From an uncultured Campylobacter sp. (GTDB taxonomy: Bacteria; Campylobacterota; Campylobacteria; Campylobacterales; Campylobacteraceae), in the NCBI RefSeq assembly GCF_938045405.1, contig NZ_CALIMW010000137.1:1-18095 (forward strand): a stretch of DNA of 18,095 nucleotides, in the 5' to 3' direction. The translations under genes and the position numbers were made by a program. The notes under the pieces are model-generated. The model was not told the DNA's origin, did no database searches, and saw only the letters and a list, made by a program, of their open reading frames with translations. This document shows, piece after piece, positions 8,201 through 15,064 of this stretch; the stretch's first letter is position 1; each line of letters starts with the position of its first letter.

Positions 8201-9341
8201 TTTATCGCGCGCAGATAGGGCGATGTATCGCGCCAAAACGAGCGGTAAAAACCGCTACTGCATCTTTGAGCGCGCCGAAGCAGACGAACCTAGCGAGGAA
8301 GGGATTGCTGCAGCGATCGAAGAGGGGGAGTTTTTCGTGCTCTATCAGCCGATCATTAGCGGCGCGCAGATTTACGGATATGAGCTGCTTTTACGCTGGG
8401 ATCGCGGAAAGCGCGGAATTCTTGCCCCGCAGGATTTTGCGCAGATATTAAGCGAGCCGCGATTTGAGTTGCCAATCTCAAAATTTGCGTTTTCAAAGAT
8501 GATGGAATTTAACGCTCAAACGGGCGCAAACTGCTCTATAAACGTAAGTCTAGCCGTGCTTACAAACGACGAATTTTACGATTTCGTAGCTCATAGCTTG
8601 CGAGACAGGGCTAATGCAAAAGGCGAGTTGATGTTTGAGATAACCGATTTTAGCGAGCAAAATTTTAAGGAATTCGCCCCTGCGCGTGGGCGTTATGCAG
8701 ATCTTGGGGTTAAATTTGCTCTTAATAGTGCAAATAAAAGCAATATCCCATTCCTGAATGCCCAGCCTTTCGATGTCGTTAAAATCGACCGCGAGCTCTG
8801 CCTTGACATAGGCAAGAAAAAAAATGCTATCCGAACGATGGTGGAGATCACAGGCAAGCTAAAGCGGGAGTTTGGTTTTGCTCTCGGCGCTCAAGGGGTC
8901 GAAAACGCGCTGTCGCTGCGGCTCTTAAACAATTTGAAATTTAACTATCTACAGGGAAATTTTATCGCAAAAGCGCTGGATCGCAAAGAGATAGACGCTT
9001 TCATCGCGCGCTTTAAAGATACGCCCAAGCTCGCAGCCATCGACAAAGATGAGTTTATCAGCTTCTTAAACGCGCTTGATTACAAAGAGCTTGCTTTAAG
9101 CTTCATCGCGCGCGGTCAAACGGGCGAGCTTAGCCCCGGAGAGTTTGAAAGCTTCAAAACGAAATTCGGCGAAATTTTAAATAAAACTCAAAGCGCGGGC
9201 AGCGAGAAATTTGCGCTAAATACAGAAATACGTAAGCAAATTTTAGATATTCTTTCGCTTGATTACCGCGTTTTGGCAAGCTTCATTCAGAGCTTTAAAA
9301 CGCGACTGGATCAGTTCATAAGCGATTTGGAGGCAGCATGA
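5274..9341 (+). CDS. Membrane sensor diguanylate cyclase: PAS domains, GGDEF and degenerate EAL
   Basis: A 1355-residue protein counted from ATG 5274; a TTG at 5262 would add four residues. A membrane segment lies at ~13-33, a periplasmic region (Cache/CHASE-like by layout only) at ~37-255 and a second span at ~258-280. Residues ~350-450 may be a divergent PAS. Clearer PAS domains lie at ~460-570, ~583-705 (PAS_3-like) and ~713-825. The GGDEF domain (~836-998) has intact RLGGDEFG (GGDEF at 915-919) and the inhibitory I-site RKGD (906-909), so it should make cyclic di-GMP from two GTP and be product-inhibited. The EAL domain (~1005-1240) keeps E1037 (ELLLR), N1090 (INVS), E1122, K1170 and E1210, but the DDFGTG segment is replaced by LNSANKSN and the EGVE glutamate is Gln1207. 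Phosphodiesterase activity is therefore unlikely. About 115 helical residues of unknown role follow. Its stop overlaps hisZ by ATGA. The signal sensed is unknown. Confidence 0.9.
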   Translation: MKNKKDFVTERFNAALILGAALLTLVVVCEISFLRTRIATQLDLRTRTAITLLKNTDESLFSELEILKETILSLDARHEAMQSKLYADLIRNVVKSSHRFDAIFYLRARGAKQESLAHFSSDARISDLGEIRLADIASELKKDEWVSRYMMMDGAWRYFLIKRVNADSYLLGFANTARPIARLSSLGDILVFNAEGKFFNAPGSVTDILGQDFDFSRLGEVVSFEDESGLSFAYLAKFGDNFVMARERAGYFLGADDFIVVALAAAILAYLILLISNFTFLKKRVFIPLAAVQNALRQGDYHSKIRDIEALNPLSSVLEISKSIDEVLKSNLRHGDFSLSFKDALKYSSLSVLSIDNVAGTIESASNGARELYGDDVVGRNIFALQAGSFYDHAYQTQRANYVKENYVVTRQETKNGVKDLYVKKSYIRDGSKISTLFVVLDASKYRRFYDETKQKYEYLNHAPIVTLVFDYTSGKIVDASKNIKELWGYEAAQFLSGEIRLWDLLDEKDANEAKNEILNRLADMPSEELSFSQSYKIRHNDNIRYSYEVSIYVKKSAARAAFYFQNIDDDVKVIRGLQEDLDFYRTVIETRNFCTCLIDLDAQTLSFDKNYFKILKYRGKRLNTAMSFGEFSYEIYFADLENFNKMIRECTAGLRSDFSCEFRLRNAANAYTWISMQGYVTEKQGSRSRLVKTTLEDISSRKQTELELNLNANVFSRSLEAILITDESGRVLRANNAFYEITGYSESQTIGKIPNFFAPTEGGADVMERIRKNLVGKQTSYKDEIYGLKRGGGTFPALFTAIAIKDDFSLTSNFILMFTEISQIKQKESELAKIAHHDALTGLPNRVYFMKAAQRFTANAGNSGKLMAVLFIDFDGFKAINDTYGHEVGDMFLQAISKAMSGLLRKGDILARLGGDEFGAIIGDLQSKDAAHVLLDRLLGISKMKFNLKGNEISASISVGAAFYDGSEKIDFSGLLSRADRAMYRAKTSGKNRYCIFERAEADEPSEEGIAAAIEEGEFFVLYQPIISGAQIYGYELLLRWDRGKRGILAPQDFAQILSEPRFELPISKFAFSKMMEFNAQTGANCSINVSLAVLTNDEFYDFVAHSLRDRANAKGELMFEITDFSEQNFKEFAPARGRYADLGVKFALNSANKSNIPFLNAQPFDVVKIDRELCLDIGKKKNAIRTMVEITGKLKREFGFALGAQGVENALSLRLLNNLKFNYLQGNFIAKALDRKEIDAFIARFKDTPKLAAIDKDEFISFLNALDYKELALSFIARGQTGELSPGEFESFKTKFGEILNKTQSAGSEKFALNTEIRKQILDILSLDYRVLASFIQSFKTRLDQFISDLEAA

Positions 9342-10201
9342 TAGATAGCGTTAGCGCCGATTTCGATCACGAGATACCAAACGGCTCGAGGCTGTATTTC
9401 GGAAAGAGCGCGCAGCTCAAGCGCGAGCTGGAAAATAAAGCGAGCGAAATCCTCGTTAAAAACGGCTTTAGCGAAATTTTAACGCCCTATTTTTCATATC
9501 ATCAACACCTAAGCGTCGCGCCGCAGAAGCTTCTCAAGCTCTCCGATCCCACAAACCATGAGCTCGCGCTTCGCGCAGACAGCACCGTGGACGTCGTACG
9601 TATCGTGCGCAAGCGGCTGAAAGACGATAAGCTAAGGCGGCTATTTTATGCCCAGCCTACTTTCAAATACCCAAGCGACGAGTTTTATCAGATCGGCGCG
9701 GAGCTGATCGGGGAGAAAAATCTGCCCCTTGCGATCAAAATCGCGCAGGAATTTTTTAAAGAATTTGATCTTATGCCCGCGCTTCAGCTAAGCAATATCG
9801 AGATTCCCAAAAAAATTTGCGAAATTTTAAACCTGCCGCTTGAAATTTTTGAAAAGGGCAAGATTGAGACGCTGCTTGAGCAAAATTTGCCTTGGCTGGA
9901 TGCTACGGCTCGCGCTACGTCGCTAAAGGACGTGCGGGCTCTGCGCGCGCAGGTGCCCGAAGAGCTCGTGCCTTGCCTAGATGAAATTTTAAGCCTAGGC
10001 GTGGATTACGAGCGTATCTGCGTTTCGCTGCTGTATTACTCTAAAATGCGCTATTACGACGCGCTATTTTTTAGATTTTTAGACGCGGGCGCGGTGTATT
10101 GTAACGGCGGAAATTACGAGATTGACGGGCTAAAATCCAGCGGCTTTGCGCTGCTAGTGGATGCTTTGATAGAAAAAATTATGCAAAAGGATGAAAAATG
10201 A
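9338..10201 (+). CDS. hisZ: HisZ-like protein (HisRS-fold ATP phosphoribosyltransferase regulatory subunit)
   Basis: A 287-residue paralogue of the histidyl-tRNA synthetase catalytic core. Recognisable stretches are IPNGSRLYFGKSAQLKRELE (13-32), HELALRADSTVDVVRIVR (74-91, aligning with HisRS LRPEGT), FYAQPTFKYPSDEFYQIGAELIG (103-125, motif 2) and YCNGGNYEIDGLKSSGFALL (254-273, motif 3 region). Arginines needed for aminoacylation in motifs 2 and 3 are replaced (Tyr104 region and Asp275 in GFALLVDAL), and there is no anticodon-binding domain, so it is not a tRNA synthetase. HisZ normally pairs with short-form HisG in the first step of histidine synthesis. Known HisZ proteins are often longer, near 390 residues. 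The gene overlaps both neighbours by four bases (ATGA), with GGAGG at 9329-9333 before its start. hisZ next to purA is also seen in Pseudomonas. Its actual partner here is not visible. Confidence 0.8.
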   Translation: MIDSVSADFDHEIPNGSRLYFGKSAQLKRELENKASEILVKNGFSEILTPYFSYHQHLSVAPQKLLKLSDPTNHELALRADSTVDVVRIVRKRLKDDKLRRLFYAQPTFKYPSDEFYQIGAELIGEKNLPLAIKIAQEFFKEFDLMPALQLSNIEIPKKICEILNLPLEIFEKGKIETLLEQNLPWLDATARATSLKDVRALRAQVPEELVPCLDEILSLGVDYERICVSLLYYSKMRYYDALFFRFLDAGAVYCNGGNYEIDGLKSSGFALLVDALIEKIMQKDEK

Positions 10202-11448
10202 GCAAAGTTGACGTAGTCATCGGCGCCCAGTGGGGCGATGAGGGCAAGGGCAAGATCGTAGATATGATAAGCGCGAATTACGATTTCGTATGTCGCAGCA
10301 GCGGCGGGCACAACGCAGGCCACACTATCGTCATAAACGGCGAGAAATTTGCGCTGCATCTGGTACCTAGCGGCGTGCTTCATAAAAATATCATCAACAT
10401 CATCGGAAACGGCGTCGTGATCAACCCCGACGTGCTGATTACCGAGATGGCGCAGTTTGAAAATTTAAAGGGCAGATTTTTCATAAGCGAGAAGGCGTTT
10501 TTAAATTTACAGTACCACTCGCTGATCGATCAGGCGCGCGAAAAGAGCAAGGGCGAGCTTGCGATCGGCACCACCGGCAAGGGTATAGGACCTGCGTATG
10601 CCGATAAGATCGCGCGCACGGGACACCGCGTAGCGGAGCTTTTGGAGCCCGAAAGGCTTGCCGAGGCGCTATCGCGCGATTTTGCTTCGCATGAGAGCGT
10701 TTTTGAAAAAGCGGGAGTTAAAATTCCTAGCAAGATTGAAATTTACGAGGAGCTAAAGCGCTATAAAAGCGCGCTCGAGCCATACATCGCCGATACCACG
10801 CACATGCTGTGGAAGGCGCTTGATTACGACAAGCGCGTGCTCGTAGAAGGCGCGCAAGGAAGTCTGCTTGATATCGATCACGGAACCTATCCTTACGTCA
10901 CTAGCTCAACTACTATCGCGGGCGGGGCTTGCAGCGGGCTTGGGCTTGCGCCGAAAGATATCGGCACGGTGATGGGAATTTTAAAGGCCTACACCACCCG
11001 CGTGGGCAACGGTGCGTTTCCTACCGAGGATAAAGGCCCGCAGGGCGAGGCGATGCGCGAGATCGGCAAGGAGTACGGCACCACGACGGGGCGGGCGCGC
11101 CGCTGCGGCTGGTTCGACGGAGTGGCTACGAAATACGCCGTGCGCCTTAGCGGCATCGACAAGCTCGCGCTTATGAAGCTTGACGTCCTAGACGGCTTTG
11201 AGAGCATTAAAATTTGCCGCGCATATCGCTACAAGGGTGAGGATATCGATTATTTCCCGATCGATTTGGAAGCTGCCGAGCCGGTTTATGAGCAGATGCC
11301 TGGCTGGGATAGCGTCAAGGGAATTTCAAAATTTGAAGATCTGCCGCAAAACGCGCAAAATTATATCCGTAAAATAGAGGAGCTAAGCGGCACGAAGGTG
11401 GGCTTCATCTCCACCAGTCCCGAAAGAAGCGACACGATAATTTTATAA
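10198..11448 (+). CDS. purA: Adenylosuccinate synthetase
   Basis: A 416-residue cytoplasmic enzyme that joins IMP and aspartate using GTP to give adenylosuccinate, the first committed step to AMP. The N-terminus holds the family P-loop and catalytic site GAQWGDEGKGKIVD (9-22, with Asp14 the general base) and GGHNAGHTI with His42 as partner. GTTGKGIGPAYADK, VEGAQGSLLDIDHGTYPYVT and GRARRCGWFDG are further signature blocks for IMP, aspartate and GTP binding. The length is slightly under the 432 of E. coli and complete. AAGGA at 10187-10191 sits six bases before the ATG, which overlaps the hisZ stop by four bases, so translation is probably coupled to hisZ and the GGDEF gene. It is followed by a palindrome that may end the transcript. 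Confidence 0.97.
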   Translation: MSKVDVVIGAQWGDEGKGKIVDMISANYDFVCRSSGGHNAGHTIVINGEKFALHLVPSGVLHKNIINIIGNGVVINPDVLITEMAQFENLKGRFFISEKAFLNLQYHSLIDQAREKSKGELAIGTTGKGIGPAYADKIARTGHRVAELLEPERLAEALSRDFASHESVFEKAGVKIPSKIEIYEELKRYKSALEPYIADTTHMLWKALDYDKRVLVEGAQGSLLDIDHGTYPYVTSSTTIAGGACSGLGLAPKDIGTVMGILKAYTTRVGNGAFPTEDKGPQGEAMREIGKEYGTTTGRARRCGWFDGVATKYAVRLSGIDKLALMKLDVLDGFESIKICRAYRYKGEDIDYFPIDLEAAEPVYEQMPGWDSVKGISKFEDLPQNAQNYIRKIEELSGTKVGFISTSPERSDTIIL

Positions 11449-11452
11449 ACCC

Positions 11453-11474
11453 GGTGAAATTTTAAAATTTCACC
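11453..11474. terminator. 22-base perfect palindrome after purA, possible terminator
   Basis: GGTGAAATTTT and AAAATTTCACC are adjacent and exactly complementary; as RNA they would form a stem of about nine pairs with a four-base loop. It starts four bases after the purA stop, a usual place for a terminator, but no T-run follows on either strand. As DNA it could also be a dyad binding site. It separates the GGDEF-hisZ-purA unit from the DUF507-carA unit. Confidence 0.5.
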
Positions 11475-11523
11475 CGTTGCGGGCGGCTAGACCGCTCATA
11501 GAACTGAATTTAAAGGAACGATC

Positions 11524-12075
11524 ATGCGAATACGACTACCACACGTGCCATATATCGCGCATAAAATAGCGCTGGATCTGCTAAACTCGGGCTGCGTTAC
11601 GCTCGGTGCGGGCATAGAGCCAGTCGCCAAGGAAGCGGACGAAATCATAAGGGCCGATCTGCAAAAAGAAAGAGCGATAGACGAGCGCGCAAACGAGCTG
11701 ATAGATGAGCGCATAAGCGAGCTAGATGAGATGAGCGTGAATAAAAAAGATATGTTTTGGCTCATCAAACGCCACATCGCAAACGACGAGAATTTCGAGC
11801 TAAATTTCGAGGATCGCTACGGCACCATATCGCATAAAATTTTAGAAACCGTTTGGAAGAAAAATTTGATCGATTACAAAGTTTCGGAAAACAGGCTAAA
11901 GACGATAATTTATAACGCGATCGAGGAGTATTTGAAAAGCTACCAAAAGATCGAGGACGAGGTCTATGAAAAGATCGAGGGATACAAGCAAAAATTGATC
12001 CCGGGTACCGAAGAATACGAGCTAGTGTTTGAAAAGCTCTACGAAGAGGAGCTAAGAAAACGGGGCATGCTATAA
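11524..12075 (+). CDS. DUF507-family protein of unknown function
   Basis: A 183-residue, charged, largely helical cytoplasmic protein matching DUF507 by its opening MRIRLPHVPYIAHKIALDLL and its tandem helical halves. One half lies at ~1-95 and the second, SHKILETVWKKNLIDYKVSE onward, at ~106-183. Charged heptad-like stretches (QKERAIDERANELIDERISE) suggest coiled-coil contacts. No enzymatic motif, signal peptide or membrane span is visible, and I know of no defined biochemical role. AAGGA at 11513-11517 precedes ATG 11524 by six bases. Its TAA overlaps the carA ATG by one base, so the two are translationally coupled. The same pair, as I recall, occurs in C. jejuni (Cj1495c-carA), pointing to a long-conserved linkage in the group. 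Confidence 0.85.
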   Translation: MRIRLPHVPYIAHKIALDLLNSGCVTLGAGIEPVAKEADEIIRADLQKERAIDERANELIDERISELDEMSVNKKDMFWLIKRHIANDENFELNFEDRYGTISHKILETVWKKNLIDYKVSENRLKTIIYNAIEEYLKSYQKIEDEVYEKIEGYKQKLIPGTEEYELVFEKLYEEELRKRGML

Positions 12076-13193
12076 TGAACGCGTATATCTACATAGAAAA
12101 CGGCATCTACCTGCAAGCTAAGGCGTTCGGCAAGGGCGGCAGCGCATTCGGCGAGCTCGTGTTTAACACCTCCGCCACCGGCTACGAGGAGATCATCTCC
12201 GATCCGAGCTACGCGGGGCAGTTTATTATCTTTACGATGCCCGAAATCGGTATCGTAGGTATCAACGAAGACGACAAAGAAAGCTCCAAAATCCACGCAA
12301 GCGGAATTTTCATAAGAAATTTTAACAACGAGCCTTCAAATTTCCGCTCGCAGATGAGCTTGGAGGATTATTTTCTGCAAAACGGAAAATTCGGCATTTA
12401 CGACATCGACACCAGATTTTTAACCAAAATGCTGCGCGATCAGGGCAGTCTGCGCGCCTTCGTCTCTACCGATATTAGCGATAAAGCGGCTCTTAAAAAG
12501 GCGCTCAGCGAATCTGCGCGCATAGAGGAGATCAACTACGTAAGCATCGTAAGCACGAAGGCGCCGTACAAGCACACATCGGGTCGCTGGGACGCCGCGC
12601 GCGGAAGCTACGCTCAGCCCGCAAGCTGCGGCAAAAAGATAGCCGTGATCGATTACGGCGTCAAGCGAAACATCCTAAACGAGCTTTGTGATCTGGGGCT
12701 CGGCGTCGAGGTTTTTCCGCACGACGTTAAAGCGGAGAGCCTGATTGCTAAGCTTAAAGAGGGGCAGATCGACGGCGTATTTTTATCAAACGGCCCGGGC
12801 GAGCCGCGCATGCTTAAAGAGGAGATCGCTCAGATCAAAAAGATGGTCGAAGCGCGCGTGCCGATTTTTGGAATTTGCTTGGGTCATCAGCTGCTAAGCA
12901 ACGCGATGGGGTATGAGACCTACAAGCTTAAATTCGGCCAGCACGGCGCAAACCACCCCGTGCAAAATCTGCGCACCAAATCGATCGAGATCACCGCGCA
13001 AAACCACAACTACAACGTCCCCGAAACGATCGCGCAGATCTGCGAGATCACGCACCGCAATCTTTTCGACGGCACGATCGAGGGCGTGCGCTACAAAGAC
13101 TATCCCGTATTTTCGGTGCAGCACCACCCCGAAGCCAGCGCGGGGCCTACCGAGAGCAAATATATCTTCAAAGAATTTCTTGAAATTTTATGA
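12075..13193 (+). CDS. carA: Carbamoyl phosphate synthetase small (glutaminase) subunit
   Basis: A 372-residue protein that hydrolyses glutamine and feeds ammonia to CarB for carbamoyl phosphate, the precursor of pyrimidines and arginine. The N-terminal CarA domain (~1-150) opens with YIYIENGIYLQAKAFGKGG and includes ELVFNTSATGYEEIISDPSY. The class I glutamine amidotransferase domain (~188-372) has KIAVIDYGVKRNIL, LSNGPGEP, the nucleophile Cys268 in GICLGHQLL, and QHHPEA with His351 and Glu353 completing the triad. The length and all key residues are normal. It starts inside the DUF507 stop (TAATG). carB is not in this window. A strong hairpin terminator begins 23 bases after the stop. Confidence 0.97.
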   Translation: MNAYIYIENGIYLQAKAFGKGGSAFGELVFNTSATGYEEIISDPSYAGQFIIFTMPEIGIVGINEDDKESSKIHASGIFIRNFNNEPSNFRSQMSLEDYFLQNGKFGIYDIDTRFLTKMLRDQGSLRAFVSTDISDKAALKKALSESARIEEINYVSIVSTKAPYKHTSGRWDAARGSYAQPASCGKKIAVIDYGVKRNILNELCDLGLGVEVFPHDVKAESLIAKLKEGQIDGVFLSNGPGEPRMLKEEIAQIKKMVEARVPIFGICLGHQLLSNAMGYETYKLKFGQHGANHPVQNLRTKSIEITAQNHNYNVPETIAQICEITHRNLFDGTIEGVRYKDYPVFSVQHHPEASAGPTESKYIFKEFLEIL

Positions 13194-13215
13194 TTTTTGA
13201 AATTTTGCCTGCATG

Positions 13216-13245
13216 AAATTTTACCGCGATCGCGCGGTAAAATTT
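13216..13245 (+). terminator. strong hairpin terminator after carA
   Basis: AAATTTTACCGCG (13216-13228), loop ATCG and CGCGGTAAAATTT (13233-13245) form a perfect 13-pair stem with a GC core near the loop and an A-tract/T-tract at its base, followed by a T and AT-rich DNA. This is the clearest factor-independent terminator in the window. Its symmetry means it could act on both strands. Confidence 0.75.
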
Positions 13246-14105
13246 TAAATTTACGGCAAGCTTTAAATTCTAACGCGGTCTTTGAGTCGTAAATTTAAAG
13301 CTCGTCGCAGCCTGGATAATTGCAGGCTGGAGAGGTACACAAAGCGCACTTTTACGGACTTAGGATTGTCGCGGCGATTTTGAACTAAGCGGTTTTTTTA
13401 TGAAGCGATCTGCGCTAGTCGCGATTTTAAATTTAAACTGGCTGCGCGCCGCATGCTTTTTATTCATGTGATTTTTGCGTCCACGTAGCTTTTAAGCGCA
13501 CGCGCTGCTAAATTTCATGCACTTTAAAAGATCAGACTTGGTGCGCTTAGCCCTTTCAAAACAGATCCTGTGGCACATTTCTCATAACTTCAAGCCCTTT
13601 AAATTTGACGAACCGTTTTGCTGCCGTCAAAAGTTGCGCTAGTAAGCTGCCCTGTCGCCCGTAAAATTTTATCTAACGTCGCCCGCCCGTTAAAGTCTTA
13701 TTGACGCAATTTTGCCAGTTATGCCCTAGTTTTTGATAAACTATACCTGCCCTTCAAACCTTATCGGCGCCGTTTCATTTCCCTCTAAAAGCCATTTGCC
13801 TAAAATAAAATTCCGCTCCGCCGCGTAGTGAAATTTTACCTGCGCCAGCTTTGAAATTTTACTTTCAGCCGCTCTTAAATCTCTTTCGCACCGATAAGAT
13901 TCAACTCGCGTCACTTTAAATTTTACCCATCTCTATGCTGCAGTTTTTACTCACGCTTGTTTTTTTAATCCCGCCCATATTTGCACCTAAAATAAGAGTT
14001 GTGTTACTTTATGAAATTAAATTTTTAACTTAACATTATTTTAAGCTCAATAAAAGAGAAAATTTGAAAGAATTTCGTTTGAAATTTCGCCTTGAGGGGT
14101 CTGCT
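13246..14105. other. Gap between carA and the response regulator, no convincing gene
   Basis: I found no ORF with a ribosome binding site or recognisable protein here on either strand. The stretch contains many AAATTT/AAATTC matches; with the terminator region I count 16 RAATTY in 13194-14063 by hand. The last ~100 bases are very A/T-rich and probably hold the promoter of the response regulator. CTTAA (14029-14033) and TTAAG (14041-14045) form a short inverted repeat with a seven-base spacer, and TAAAAG at 14050-14055 is a possible -10. In C. jejuni, as I recall, a small gene and a sensor kinase gene lie between carA and a response regulator, so this may be a deletion scar. Confidence 0.55.
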
Positions 14106-14789
14106 ATGAGCTGCGCTTTAAAAGAGCTGGACGTCTTGCTAGTCGAGGATGATACTAAATTACTAGCCTCGCTGCATAAGGCGTTTGAGGGTATTTTTAA
14201 CAACGTTTATAATGCCCAAAACGGGCTTGAAGGTGTGAAAAAATTCAAAAAATTTAGTCCTAATCTCGTCATTACCGACATTCTAATGCCGATCGAGGAT
14301 GGGTTAGCGATGATACGCCAGATCAAGCAGATCTTTCCGCATGCTCCTATCGTGGTGCTTAGTGGCTTCAGTAGGGAGGAGCAGCTAAAAGGCGTTATGG
14401 AGATTGGCGTCGAGCGGTATTACTTTAAGCCGGTAGATATCGCCGCATTTGTGCTAGAGATAAGTGCGCTGATGAAGTCTAAGCTGGACTCTGTACGAGT
14501 CGTAAATATGGGCGCAGGCTACGTATTTGACGGGCTTCGCCGTATTTTGCTGAAGGATGGCGAGCAGATCGTGCTTACTAAAAAGGAGCTTTCTTTTGTC
14601 TCGCTGCTAGCCAGTCGCGTGGGCGAGCTGGTGCTTTACGAGGAGATCAAGCGTTATGTTTGGACTGAAGGAGCCGTGAGTGATACGGCGCTTCGCACCT
14701 TCGTCAAGCGTATCCGCGATAAAGTGGGAGGCGAAATCATAAAAAACGTCCCGAGCCTGGGATACAAGATCGAGCTTGAGCCCGCTTAA
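14106..14789 (+). CDS. OmpR/PhoB-type response regulator, no kinase alongside
   Basis: A 227-residue two-component regulator. The receiver domain (~8-122) has the acidic pocket Glu14-Asp15-Asp16 (LLVEDD), phospho-acceptor Asp58 (VITDILMP), Ser86 (VVLSG) in the Thr/Ser position and Lys108 (YYFKPVD), so it should be phosphorylatable. The DNA-binding winged helix (~130-225) shows IVLTKKELSFVSLLASR, VWTEGAVSDTALRTFVKRIR and NVPSLGYKIE, standard for this class. I chose ATG 14106 because GAGGGG (14094-14099) lies six bases upstream. An in-frame TTG at 14064 would add 14 residues with no good ribosome binding site. No histidine kinase gene is in the window, so it is an orphan locally. The position after carA is similar, from memory, to C. 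jejuni Cj1491c. Its targets and signal are unknown. Confidence 0.92.
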   Translation: MSCALKELDVLLVEDDTKLLASLHKAFEGIFNNVYNAQNGLEGVKKFKKFSPNLVITDILMPIEDGLAMIRQIKQIFPHAPIVVLSGFSREEQLKGVMEIGVERYYFKPVDIAAFVLEISALMKSKLDSVRVVNMGAGYVFDGLRRILLKDGEQIVLTKKELSFVSLLASRVGELVLYEEIKRYVWTEGAVSDTALRTFVKRIRDKVGGEIIKNVPSLGYKIELEPA

Positions 14790-14870
14790 ATTCCGTCGCG
14801 TTTTTGCCGCTTTGTAATTTACGGAATCCACTCGTAAAATTTTGCGTCGAAATATGCCGCGATTAATGCG

Positions 14871-14893
14871 GAGCGCGGTAGAATTCCGCGCTC
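14871..14893. terminator. GC-rich hairpin after the response regulator
   Basis: GAGCGCGG (14871-14878) and CCGCGCTC (14886-14893) are exact complements around the loop TAGAATT. It lies 82 bases past the response regulator stop in the 275-base gap before addB. There is no T-run after it on either strand, so it may be a pause or a Rho-linked site rather than a classic terminator. The rest of this gap holds only the addB promoter and leader. Confidence 0.45.
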
Positions 14894-15011
14894 AAAGCGC
14901 CACAGATTAAAATTTTACGCTCGTCCAACTTACTAAATTTGACTTGATAAAATTTAACCTCTCAAGCTTTTCAAAAACTTCTTTGCTTAAAAGCCCAAAC
15001 TAAAAATTTCT

Positions 15012-15020
15012 TGCTAAAAT
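15012..15020 (+). promoter_or_regulatory. extended -10 promoter of addB
   Basis: TG-C-TAAAAT at 15012-15020, within TTGCTAAAAT, repeats the ten-base element in front of the GGDEF gene. Start of transcription should be near 15027, leaving a leader of about 38 bases before TTG 15065. TTGCTT at 14983-14988 is 26 bases upstream, too far for a standard -35. Confidence 0.5.
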
Positions 15021-15064
15021 ATCGCAAAATTCCGCGTTCTGCGAATCGCTCTAAAGGATTTGTT

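Noticed and set aside
12913..13200. 95-codon Arg/Thr/Ser-rich ORF overlapping carA
   Set aside because: It is a frame shadow of carA with composition driven by the coding strand.
14064..14105. TTG start adding 14 residues to the response regulator
   Set aside because: The receiver domain begins after ATG 14106, which has GAGGGG six bases upstream; the extension is not family-like.
15011..15064. TTG start adding 18 residues to AddB
   Set aside because: It overlaps the presumed -10 box; TTG 15065 has AAAGGA with six-base spacing.
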